DNA of 5,164 nucleotides from Actinomycetota bacterium (GTDB lineage Bacteria > Actinomycetota > Thermoleophilia > Gaiellales > Gaiellaceae). Position 1 is the stretch's first letter. The number at the start of each line of letters is the position of its first letter. This document shows, in pieces, positions 1-5,150 of the stretch. The DNA lies in the NCBI GenBank assembly GCA_013696185.1, contig JACCZA010000278.1, forward strand, positions 1 to 5,164. The letters run 5' to 3'. The notes beneath the pieces are model-generated. The model was not told where the DNA came from and did not search any database. It saw only the letters and a list, made by a program, of their open reading frames with translations. A program made the translations under genes and the position numbers.

Positions 1-1
1 G

Positions 2-304
2 ATCATCCCGTGGCTCGGACAGCCCTGGCTGCTCGCGGGCGCGGTCGTGCTCGCCGGCATGGCGTACGGCTCGTTCTGGGCGCCGGCGCTCGCACAGCTC
101 TCCGACGTCGCCGAGGCACGGGGCCTCGACCACGCCTACGGCTTCGCGCTGACCAACATCGCCTGGGCGCCCGGGCAGGCGATCGGCGCCGCCGGCGGCG
201 GAGCGCTCGCTGGAGCGACCGCCGACGCGCTGCCGTACCTCGTGCTCGCCGCCTGCTGCGCTCTCACGCTCGTCGCGATCAGGCCGAGAGCCGCCGTCGC
301 ATGA
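2..304 (+). CDS. MFS transporter, C-terminal fragment (5' end outside window)
   Basis: This reading frame is open from the window edge and ends at TGA 302-304, giving the last 100 residues of a membrane protein. Three hydrophobic stretches are visible: about residues 10-30 (LLAGAVVLAGMAYGSFWAP), 48-68 (around ALTNIAWAPGQAIGAAGGG) and 77-93 (LPYLVLAACCALTLVAI). They fit the last three transmembrane helices of a 12-helix MFS carrier, with a short charged loop (SDVAEARGLDHAYG) between the first two. The GTG at 47 lies inside a membrane helix and is not the true start; the gene begins upstream. Its stop overlaps the start of the carboxylase gene by ATGA, so the two are probably co-transcribed and translationally coupled. 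The substrate cannot be told from this fragment. The MFS call rests on hydropathy and the glycine/proline-rich helix pattern, without a diagnostic motif. Confidence 0.75.
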   Translation: MIPWLGQPWLLAGAVVLAGMAYGSFWAPALAQLSDVAEARGLDHAYGFALTNIAWAPGQAIGAAGGGALAGATADALPYLVLAACCALTLVAIRPRAAVA

Positions 305-1923
305 CGATCCGCAAGGTGCTCGTGGCCAACCGCGGCGAGATCGCCCTGCGGATCGCCCGCGCCTGCGCGGAGCTCGGGATCGAGTCCGTCGCGGTCGCGG
401 CGCCCGACGATCGCGGCGCACTGCACGCACGCTCGGCCCGCGAGACGGTCGCGATCGGCGACTACCTCGACGCCGACGAGCTGCTGAGAGCGGCGCGGGA
501 GACGGGCGCCGACGCGATCCATCCGGGCTACGGCTTCCTGGCCGAGAGCCCCGGCTTCGCCGCCGCCGTCCAGGCGGCCGGCCTGATCTGGGTCGGGCCG
601 CCGCCCGAGGCGCTCCGTCTCGGCGGCGACAAGCTCGAGGCAAAGCGGATCGCGCTCGGCGCAGGCGTGCCGGTCGTCCCCACCGGAGAGCCCGAGGAGA
701 TCGGCTTCCCGCTCGTCGTCAAGGCAGCCGCTGGGGGAGGCGGACGCGGCATGCGCGTGGTCACGGCGCCCGAGGAGCTCGGGGAGGCGCTCGCCGCAGC
801 CCGGCGCGAGGCCCGGGCCGCGTTCGGCGACGACACAGTCTTCTGCGAGCGCTTCGTGGCTCGCCCCCGGCACGTCGAGATCCAGCTCCTCGGCGACCTG
901 CACGGCGCCGTCGTCTCGCTCGGAGAGCGCGAGTGCTCGGTGCAGCGCCGGCATCAGAAGGTGCTCGAGGAGAGCCCCTCCCCCGCCCTCGACCCCGCGC
1001 TACGGGCCGAGCTCGCCGCGGCGGCAGTCGCCTTCGGCCGGGCGATCGGGTACGCGTCGGCGGGAACGGCGGAGTTCATGCTCGCCGGCCGCGAGTTCTT
1101 CCTGCTCGAGCTGAACGGCAGGATCCAGGTCGAGCACGGCGTGACCGAGCTCGTGACCGGGGTCGACCTCGTGCAGGCGCAGCTTCGGATCGCGGGCGGC
1201 GAGCCGCTGTGGGCCGTGCCGACCGAGCTCTCGGGCCATGCGATCGAGGCTCGCCTGTACGCGGAGGATCCGCGCACGTTCCTGCCGCAGACGGGGCGGG
1301 TCGAGCGGTTGCGCCTGCCCCGCGGCATCCGCGTGGACGCCGGCGTCGAGCAGGGCGACGAGGTGGGTCTGCGCTACGACCCGCTGATCGCGAAGCTGCT
1401 GGTGCACGGGCGCTCGCGCGCGGAGGCGCTCGAGCGGCTCGAGCACGCGCTCGCGGAGACCGAGGTGGGAGGCGTGGTCACGAATCTCCCCTTCCTGCGC
1501 TGGCTGGCGGGCCACCCGGCCCTGCACGCGGGCGAGACGACGACTGCCTTCCTCGACGACTACCCGCCGCTCTCCGCGCCGCCTCCGCCTCCGCTCGAGG
1601 ACGCCTGGAGCGCGGCCTGGCGGCTGAACCTGCCCGCGGCGGAGCAGCGGCCGCCCCCCGACATCGACGTGGCGGCGCAGGAGGGCCCGGCGAGCGACGG
1701 GAGCAGCGCCCTCACCGCGCCGATGCCCGGGACCGTGATCAGCGTGCTCGTCGCGCCCGGCCAGCAGGTCGAGGCACGCGAGCCCGTCTGCGTGCTCGAG
1801 GCGATGAAGATGGAGACGCCGATCCTCTCCCCCTACGCGGCGAGGGTCGCGGCCGTGCACGTCGCAGAGGGCGACGGGGTCGCGCGGGGGGCCCTCCTCG
1901 TGGAGCTCGAGGAGTCGGGCTAG
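301..1923 (+). CDS. Acyl-CoA carboxylase alpha chain (biotin carboxylase + biotin carrier domain)
   Basis: 540 residues. The protein carboxylates its own biotin with ATP and bicarbonate and hands the CO2 to a separate carboxyltransferase (beta) subunit acting on acetyl-, propionyl- or similar CoA esters in the cytoplasm. Domains: biotin carboxylase N-terminal fold 1-110 (VLVANRGEIALRI at 6-18, HPGYGFLAE 74-82); ATP-grasp about 111-300 with glycine loop GGGGRGM 145-151 and RRHQK 216-220; biotin carboxylase C-terminal part to about 422; proline-rich linker about 423-468; biotinyl domain 471-537 with EAMKM, biotinyl lysine K503. By alignment from memory with E. coli AccC, K111, K141, H191, K220, E258, E270, N272, R274, E278 and R318 match the ATP, bicarbonate and catalytic residues, so it should be active. 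The ATG at 301 is chosen because family homology begins there and it overlaps the upstream stop (ATGA); no strong ribosome site is seen. Oddities: it is shorter than typical actinobacterial and mitochondrial-type alpha chains, lacks about 13 residues before K141, and has NGR and HGV where AccC has NTR and HPV. The acyl substrate cannot be assigned. Confidence 0.95.
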   Translation: MTIRKVLVANRGEIALRIARACAELGIESVAVAAPDDRGALHARSARETVAIGDYLDADELLRAARETGADAIHPGYGFLAESPGFAAAVQAAGLIWVGPPPEALRLGGDKLEAKRIALGAGVPVVPTGEPEEIGFPLVVKAAAGGGGRGMRVVTAPEELGEALAAARREARAAFGDDTVFCERFVARPRHVEIQLLGDLHGAVVSLGERECSVQRRHQKVLEESPSPALDPALRAELAAAAVAFGRAIGYASAGTAEFMLAGREFFLLELNGRIQVEHGVTELVTGVDLVQAQLRIAGGEPLWAVPTELSGHAIEARLYAEDPRTFLPQTGRVERLRLPRGIRVDAGVEQGDEVGLRYDPLIAKLLVHGRSRAEALERLEHALAETEVGGVVTNLPFLRWLAGHPALHAGETTTAFLDDYPPLSAPPPPPLEDAWSAAWRLNLPAAEQRPPPDIDVAAQEGPASDGSSALTAPMPGTVISVLVAPGQQVEAREPVCVLEAMKMETPILSPYAARVAAVHVAEGDGVARGALLVELEESG

Positions 1924-2228
1924 AAGAGCTTCTGCAGCTTCATCGCGGCGCCCATGTCCCCCTTGATCTTGAGCTTGCCGCTCATGTAGGCGGCCGTCGG
2001 GTTCTGCTCGCCGCGGACGAGCTTCATGAAGCTCTCCTCGGACGTCGAGATCGTCGCGTCGGCGTCACCCGGCCCCTCCTTCACGTCGACCGCCCCGTCT
2101 GCGACGGCGACCTTCCACTGTCCGGCGCCCTCGATGTCGAACAGGTAGGAGTTGCTCATCCCGGCGGTCTTCGACGGGTCGACACGGCTCTCGAGCCCCT
2201 CGAAGAACTCTCGCACGCTCTCGGCCAT
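1920..2228 (-). CDS. SCP2 sterol-binding domain protein
   Basis: 102 residues, the size of a stand-alone SCP2 domain. The fold binds fatty acyl chains, acyl-CoAs or sterols in a hydrophobic tunnel; bacterial single-domain members are presumed cytoplasmic lipid carriers and their ligands are mostly unknown. Visible signatures are the central strand region SNSYLFDIEG (25-34) and WKVAVADGAVDV (38-49), then DATISTSEESFMKLVRGE (57-74), and the characteristic end with NPTAAYMSGKLKIKGDM (76-92) and AAMKLQKLF (94-102). There is no signal peptide or membrane segment. The start is well supported: AAAGGA lies five bases upstream of the ATG at 2228. It is the last gene of a three-gene minus-strand block, 36 bp after the MFS gene. 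Its TAG stop shares the CTAG at 1920-1923 with the stop of the converging carboxylase gene. A lipid-handling role next to acyl-CoA enzymes is plausible but inferred. Confidence 0.92.
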   Translation of the reverse strand: MAESVREFFEGLESRVDPSKTAGMSNSYLFDIEGAGQWKVAVADGAVDVKEGPGDADATISTSEESFMKLVRGEQNPTAAYMSGKLKIKGDMGAAMKLQKLF

Positions 2229-2233
2229 GTCAG

Positions 2234-2239
2234 TCCTTT
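2234..2239 (-). promoter_or_regulatory. Ribosome binding site of the SCP2 gene
   Basis: AAAGGA on the minus strand, separated by five bases (CTGAC) from the ATG at 2228. It fits the anti-Shine-Dalgarno sequence and fixes the start of the SCP2 gene. It lies in the 36-bp gap after the MFS stop, so the SCP2 protein can be translated independently from a shared transcript. Confidence 0.7.
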
Positions 2240-2264
2240 CGATCGGTGGGCCGCGGAGCGTATC

Positions 2265-3446
2265 TCACTGCACGACCGGCTCCGGCGTCAGCGCGCGTCG
2301 TGTCCTGCTGGACGGCAGCGTGAGTCCGAGCGCGAGGGCGGCGACCGGCGCCGCCGCGCAGACGTAGAGGGCTGACTCGAGGTCGACGGAGTCGGCGAGC
2401 GCGCCGAGGCCGACCGCCGCCATCCCGCCGAGGCCGATCGAGAGCCCGATCGAGAGACCGGAGGCCATGCCGATGTGACTCGGCAGGTATTCCTGGCTCA
2501 TCACCATCGTCACGCCGAACGTGCCGATCACGCAGACGCCTACGAGCGCGAGCGCGGCGGCTCCCGCAAGGCCGCCCACGAGGAGGTAGAGCAGGATCAG
2601 CGGCCCGATTCCCGCGACGCTCACGAGCAGCACGGGCCGCCGTCCGATGCGGTCGGCGAGCGGCCCCGCGACGAGCGTGCCGATGCCCCCTGCCAGCAGC
2701 ATGAAGGCGAGCACGCGGTTGCCGTAGGCCTCCGATCGGCCCTGCGCGACCTCCCACAGCGGCACGAAGGCGATCAGTCCGAACCAGGCCACGCTGCGAA
2801 ACGCGATCACTCCGAGGAGCAACGCCATCGCGCCCGGTCGCTCCTCGCCTCGCTGCGCGGCGCCCCCCGGGCCGGGCGAGAACGAGCGCAGGTGCCGCGT
2901 GCGCGCGCGGAGCAGGACCGCGACCGCGAGGGGTGGCAGAGCCAGGAAGAGCCCTCCGCGCAGCCCGAACTGCAGGACGAGCGCCGTCGTGACGATCGGA
3001 CCGAGCGCGTAGCCCATGTTGCCGCCGATCGAGAACAGCGACATCCCGCTGGCGCGCCGCTCCCCGCTCGCGTAGGCGGCGAACTTCGATCCCTCCGGAT
3101 GGTAGGCAGCCGTGCCGAAGCCCGAGACCGTGACGAGCAGGAGCATCGTCCAGTAGCTCGGCGCGACCGCGGCGAGCGCCATCCCCACACCGCCGACCGC
3201 GAGGCCGGCCGGCAGCAGCCAGAGTGCGCCGCGACGATCTGAGAAGAAGCCGAACAGCGGCTGCACGACGGAGGAGGAGGCCGCCCACGCCAGGATCGTC
3301 ACGCCGACGAGCGTGTACGAGAGGTCGAACTTCACGACGTAGAACGGCAGCAGGGCGGGCAGCGCTCCGTTCGCGAAGTCGGTCGCGAGGTGGCCGGCCG
3401 AGAGCGCCGCCATCGCGCGCTTGTCGAGGCCCGCCACGGGGCCCAC
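2265..3446 (-). CDS. MFS transporter, fosmidomycin-resistance (Fsr)-like
   Basis: 393 residues, full length for a 12-helix major facilitator. Helices begin at about residue 14; the loop 2-3 motif is GFFSDRRG (66-73) and the equivalent in the second half is GPLADRIGRRP (261-271). A charged loop (about 182-206, RTRHLRSFSPGPGG) separates the two six-helix bundles. The Fsr-type signature is AAYHPEGSKFAAYASG (113-128) followed by SGMSLFSIGGNMGYALGP (133-150), and in the second half SQEYLPSHIGMASGLSIG (317-334). Fsr-family proteins are proton-coupled drug exporters, named for fosmidomycin resistance in E. coli; here the substrate is unknown. Three starts compete: GTG 3446, GTG 3437 (fourth codon, seven bases after a TAGCGT box) and ATG 3413. 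None has a good ribosome site. The longest is given; all keep helix 1. The gene follows the coiled-coil gene by 20 bp and precedes the SCP2 gene by 36 bp, so a shared transcript is likely. Confidence 0.92.
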   Translation of the reverse strand: MGPVAGLDKRAMAALSAGHLATDFANGALPALLPFYVVKFDLSYTLVGVTILAWAASSSVVQPLFGFFSDRRGALWLLPAGLAVGGVGMALAAVAPSYWTMLLLVTVSGFGTAAYHPEGSKFAAYASGERRASGMSLFSIGGNMGYALGPIVTTALVLQFGLRGGLFLALPPLAVAVLLRARTRHLRSFSPGPGGAAQRGEERPGAMALLLGVIAFRSVAWFGLIAFVPLWEVAQGRSEAYGNRVLAFMLLAGGIGTLVAGPLADRIGRRPVLLVSVAGIGPLILLYLLVGGLAGAAALALVGVCVIGTFGVTMVMSQEYLPSHIGMASGLSIGLSIGLGGMAAVGLGALADSVDLESALYVCAAAPVAALALGLTLPSSRTRRALTPEPVVQ

Positions 3447-3450
3447 GCTA
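3445..3450 (-). promoter_or_regulatory. Possible internal -10 box (TAGCGT) for the MFS gene
   Basis: TAGCGT on the minus strand matches the TANNNT -10 form common in actinobacteria and is followed after seven bases by the GTG at 3437. A transcript starting there would be leaderless and would begin translation at the fourth codon of the longest reading frame. The hexamer overlaps the GTG at 3446, so that GTG and this promoter cannot be used together. No convincing -35 is seen. Such hexamers also arise by chance, so this is only a candidate. Confidence 0.3.
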
Positions 3451-3466
3451 CCCGCGCGAGGAGAAG

Positions 3467-3670
3467 CTACGCGACGCTCGGCAGATACCGAGCGATCAAC
3501 GCCTCGGAGAGGCGCTGCTGCAGGCGCGCGATCTCGCGCCGGTTCTGCTCGAGCTGCGCCGGAGCGGCAATTTCACCGCGGAGCGCCTGGCGCTCCTCGA
3601 CGAGGCTCGCGATCCTTCCGGCGAGGGTCTCGACCCCGGGCTCGGGGATGGTTGGGTGTGCCGCAGTCAT
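3467..3670 (-). CDS. Small coiled-coil protein of unknown function
   Basis: 67 residues; I do not recognise a family. A short proline-containing N-terminus (MTAAHPTIPEPG) is followed by two amphipathic, charge-rich helical stretches, about 14-35 (LAGRIASLVEERQALRGEI) and 39-62 (QLEQNRREIARLQQRLSEAL), separated by an APA break at 36-38. Leucine/isoleucine spacing of three to four residues (L16, I20, L23, L30, I34, then L40, I47, L50, L54, L58) suggests a coiled coil or helical hairpin. No signal peptide or membrane segment is present, so it should be cytoplasmic. It looks like a real gene: AGGAAGGA stands just before the ATG at 3670, a promoter-like pair precedes that, and the next gene follows after only 20 bp. 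It is first in the block with the Fsr-like MFS and SCP2 genes. A partner or regulatory role for the transporter is possible but unsupported. Confidence 0.72.
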   Translation of the reverse strand: MTAAHPTIPEPGVETLAGRIASLVEERQALRGEIAAPAQLEQNRREIARLQQRLSEALIARYLPSVA

Positions 3671-3671
3671 G

Positions 3672-3679
3672 TCCTTCCT
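3672..3679 (-). promoter_or_regulatory. Ribosome binding site of the small coiled-coil gene
   Basis: AGGAAGGA on the minus strand ends one base before the ATG at 3670; its first AGGA has a five-base spacing from the start codon. It is the strongest Shine-Dalgarno-like sequence in the window and the main support for this short gene being real. It lies so close to the predicted -10 box that the transcript leader may start inside or just before it. Confidence 0.65.
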
Positions 3680-3680
3680 G

Positions 3681-3708
3681 AGTATCGGGCGAAATCGGTC
3701 GCGGTCAA
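3681..3708 (-). promoter_or_regulatory. Sigma-70-like promoter for the minus-strand three-gene block
   Basis: On the minus strand, TTGACC (3708-3703) and GATACT (3686-3681) are separated by 16 bases. TTGACC matches five of six positions of the -35 consensus and GATACT four of six of the -10 consensus. The -10 box ends ten bases before the ATG at 3670, so a start site at the usual six to seven bases downstream would give a leader of only about three to four bases; the start site may vary. The location upstream of the first gene of the block supports the call. Confidence 0.5.
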
Positions 3709-3715
3709 GCTCCGG

Positions 3716-3753
3716 GCTGTAAGGACTTCGCGAGCGCGCTGTAAAAGGTTCGC
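3716..3753. repeat. Paired 16-bp direct repeats in the divergent control region (candidate operator)
   Basis: GCTGTAAGGACTTCGC (3716-3731) and GCTGTAAAAGGTTCGC (3738-3753) match at 12 of 16 positions, all mismatches falling in the central four bases. The form is GCTGTAA-N4-TTCGC. The copies start 22 bp apart, about two helical turns, so both face the same side of the DNA. They begin seven bases beyond the -35 box of the minus-strand promoter and lie about 60-98 bases upstream of the dehydrogenase start. That position suits an activator or shared regulator of both directions. No regulator gene is visible in the window. Confidence 0.4.
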
Positions 3754-3801
3754 AGCGCCGGCGCCGGCTCCTGCCCGGAGGGTGCCCGGCGGGCTGGGGG
3801 C

Positions 3802-3807
3802 TACGAT
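3802..3807 (+). promoter_or_regulatory. -10 box for a predicted leaderless acyl-CoA dehydrogenase transcript
   Basis: TACGAT fits TANNNT and is followed by six bases (CGAGCG) and then the ATG at 3814, so transcription at the usual distance would start at the A of the start codon. No good ribosome site precedes the ATG apart from a G-run 13 bases away, consistent with leaderless translation as known in mycobacteria and other actinobacteria. No clear -35 is visible at the usual distance. A direct repeat TGCCCGG (3772-3778 and 3783-3789, 11 bp apart) lies just upstream and could be a protein site, but the region is so GC-rich that chance is a fair explanation. Confidence 0.45.
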
Positions 3808-3813
3808 CGAGCG

Positions 3814-4947
3814 ATGGATCTCGATCTCACCGAGGAGCACGAGCTCGTCCGGAAGACGGTGCGCGAGTTCGCGCTGGAGCGGGTCGGGCCTGTCGCCGAG
3901 GAGCTCGACCGGGAGGCGCGGTTCCCCTACGAGATCGTCGCCGAGCTCGGACAGCTCGGGCTCATGGGCATGCCGATTCCCGAGCGCTACGGCGGCGGCG
4001 GCGCCGACACCGTCTCGTATGCGATCGCGATCGAGGAGCTGACGCGCATCGACTCGTCCGTGGCGATCACCGTGGCCGCGCACACCTCGCTCGGAACCAC
4101 CCCGATCTACCTCTTCGGCAGCGAGGAGCAGCGGCGGGAATGGCTGCCGCGGCTCGCCTCCGGTGAGCGGCTGGCCGCCTTCGGCCTGACCGAGCCAGAG
4201 GCCGGCTCCGATGCGGGAGCGACGCGGACGACGGCGGAGCGACGCAACGGCAGCTGGGTCGTGAACGGCTCGAAGATCTTCATCACGAACGCCGGCACGG
4301 ACATCTCCGCCTGCGTCACGATCACCGCGCGCACGGGCGAGGACGAGATCTCGAACGTGATCGTGCCGAACGGCACTCCCGGCTACGAGATCTCGGCGCC
4401 GATGCACAAGCTCGGCTGGCGCGCCTCGGATACGCGGGAGCTCTCGTTCCGCGAGTGCGAGGTGCCGGAGGGAAACCTGCTCGGCGAGCGGGGTCGCGGC
4501 TATTCGCAGTTTCTCGAGATCCTCGACGGCGGGCGCATCTCGGTCGCGGCGATGGGCGTCGGGCTCGCGCAGGGCGCCTACGACCTCGCCTACGCGTACG
4601 CACAGGAGCGACGGCAGTTCGGCCGGCCGATCTCGAAGTTCCAGGCTGTGCAGTTCCGGCTCGCCGACATGGCCACGGAGATCGAGGCCGGACGGGCGCT
4701 CGTCTACCGCGCCGCCTGGCTGAAGGATCAGGGCCGGCCGTTCGCGCGCGAGGCGGCGATGGCGAAGCTCTACACGGGCGAGCTCTCGAACCGTGCTGCG
4801 AACTGGGCACTGCAGATCCACGGCGGCTACGGCTACATGGACGAGTACGCCATCTCGCGCCTCTACCGGGATCAGAAGATCCTCGAGATCGGCGAGGGGA
4901 CGAATGAGATCCAGCGGCTCGTGATCGCGAAGCACCTCGGGCTCTGA
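3814..4947 (+). CDS. Acyl-CoA dehydrogenase (short/branched-chain type)
   Basis: 377 residues, standard length for a soluble FAD-dependent acyl-CoA dehydrogenase that introduces the alpha-beta double bond into an acyl-CoA and passes electrons to ETF. Domain order is normal: N-terminal helices 1-115 (LTEEHELVRKTVREFA at 5-20, PERYGGGG 56-63), middle beta domain about 118-220 with GLTEPEAGSD (124-133) and WVVNGSKIFITNA (148-160), and C-terminal helices 225-377 with DGGRISVAA (238-246), ERRQFGRPISKFQAVQ (265-280) and QIHGGYGYMDEY (334-345). E361 in IGEGTNEIQ is at the catalytic-base position of short-, medium- and branched-chain enzymes. Residue 241 of DGGRISVAA lies near where isovaleryl-CoA dehydrogenases carry their catalytic glutamate, and it is not Glu here, which argues against that class. 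Nothing is missing. The ATG at 3814 is where family homology begins. The chain specificity cannot be read from sequence. The TGA stop falls inside the first unit of the downstream palindromic repeat array. Confidence 0.95.
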   Translation: MDLDLTEEHELVRKTVREFALERVGPVAEELDREARFPYEIVAELGQLGLMGMPIPERYGGGGADTVSYAIAIEELTRIDSSVAITVAAHTSLGTTPIYLFGSEEQRREWLPRLASGERLAAFGLTEPEAGSDAGATRTTAERRNGSWVVNGSKIFITNAGTDISACVTITARTGEDEISNVIVPNGTPGYEISAPMHKLGWRASDTRELSFRECEVPEGNLLGERGRGYSQFLEILDGGRISVAAMGVGLAQGAYDLAYAYAQERRQFGRPISKFQAVQFRLADMATEIEAGRALVYRAAWLKDQGRPFAREAAMAKLYTGELSNRAANWALQIHGGYGYMDEYAISRLYRDQKILEIGEGTNEIQRLVIAKHLGL

Positions 4948-5005
4948 CCCCGCTCCAGCTCGATCGACACTCCTTCCGGCGCACGCTGCAGTCAACGGCG
5001 TGCTA

Positions 5006-5022
5006 GCGGGGTCTGACCCCGC
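5006..5022. repeat. Perfect 17-bp palindrome, copy 2 of the array
   Basis: GCGGGGTCTGACCCCGC: 8-bp arms around a central T, or as RNA a 6-bp G/C stem with a TCTGA loop. With a four-base TAGC bulge on the left it can be extended by GTGC (5000-5003 region) pairing with GCAC (5021-5024). It could be a protein-binding site, a recombination or transposition end, or a terminator-like hairpin; there is no T-tract. Copy 1 at 4937-4953 keeps the right arm but has TCGGGC on the left, where it is coding sequence. Confidence 0.85.
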
Positions 5023-5071
5023 ACGTCCGATCGACACCCTTCCGGCGCACGGTGCAGTCGACGCTGTGCTA

Positions 5072-5088
5072 GCGGGGTCTGACCCCGC
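5072..5088. repeat. Perfect 17-bp palindrome, copy 3 of the array
   Basis: Identical to the palindrome at 5006-5022 over all 17 bases, and the flanking GTGCTA on the left and ACGTC on the right are also kept. Such exact conservation contrasts with the variable spacer and suggests this core is the constrained part of the unit. Confidence 0.85.
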
Positions 5089-5150
5089 ACGTCGCGCTGG
5101 GGCAAGATCCGACACGCTTCTGGCGCACGCTGCAGTCAACCGGCGTGCTA

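Noticed and set aside
10..300. Upstream in-frame extension of the carboxylase reading frame to position 10
   Set aside because: The added residues are arginine-rich low-complexity sequence typical of an off-frame read of GC-rich DNA, the MFS frame is the real one here, and carboxylase homology begins at the ATG at 301.
933..2375. 480-codon plus-strand frame across the carboxylase, SCP2 and MFS genes
   Set aside because: Arginine/alanine-rich shadow frame crossing three well-supported genes on both strands.
2230..3288. 352-codon minus-strand frame inside the MFS gene
   Set aside because: Same strand but a different frame from the well-supported MFS gene; composition is arginine-rich without membrane segments.
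3754..3801. GCCGGC-rich stretch and TGCCCGG direct repeat as an operator
   Set aside because: Short G/C words recur by chance at this base composition; only the 11-bp spacing is suggestive, so it is mentioned but not listed separately.
3814..4947. Assignment as isovaleryl-CoA dehydrogenase of a leucine pathway with the carboxylase as methylcrotonyl-CoA carboxylase
   Set aside because: The catalytic Glu is at the short/medium-chain position (E361), the carboxylase lacks a BT domain, and the two genes are separated by an opposite-strand block with no beta subunit or hydratase nearby.
3667..5139. 490-codon open frame antisense to the acyl-CoA dehydrogenase
   Set aside because: It mirrors the dehydrogenase codons, as happens in high-GC genes. 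Its repeated AGSDPAST-like N-terminus is just the translated palindromic repeats, and it shows no recognisable domain.
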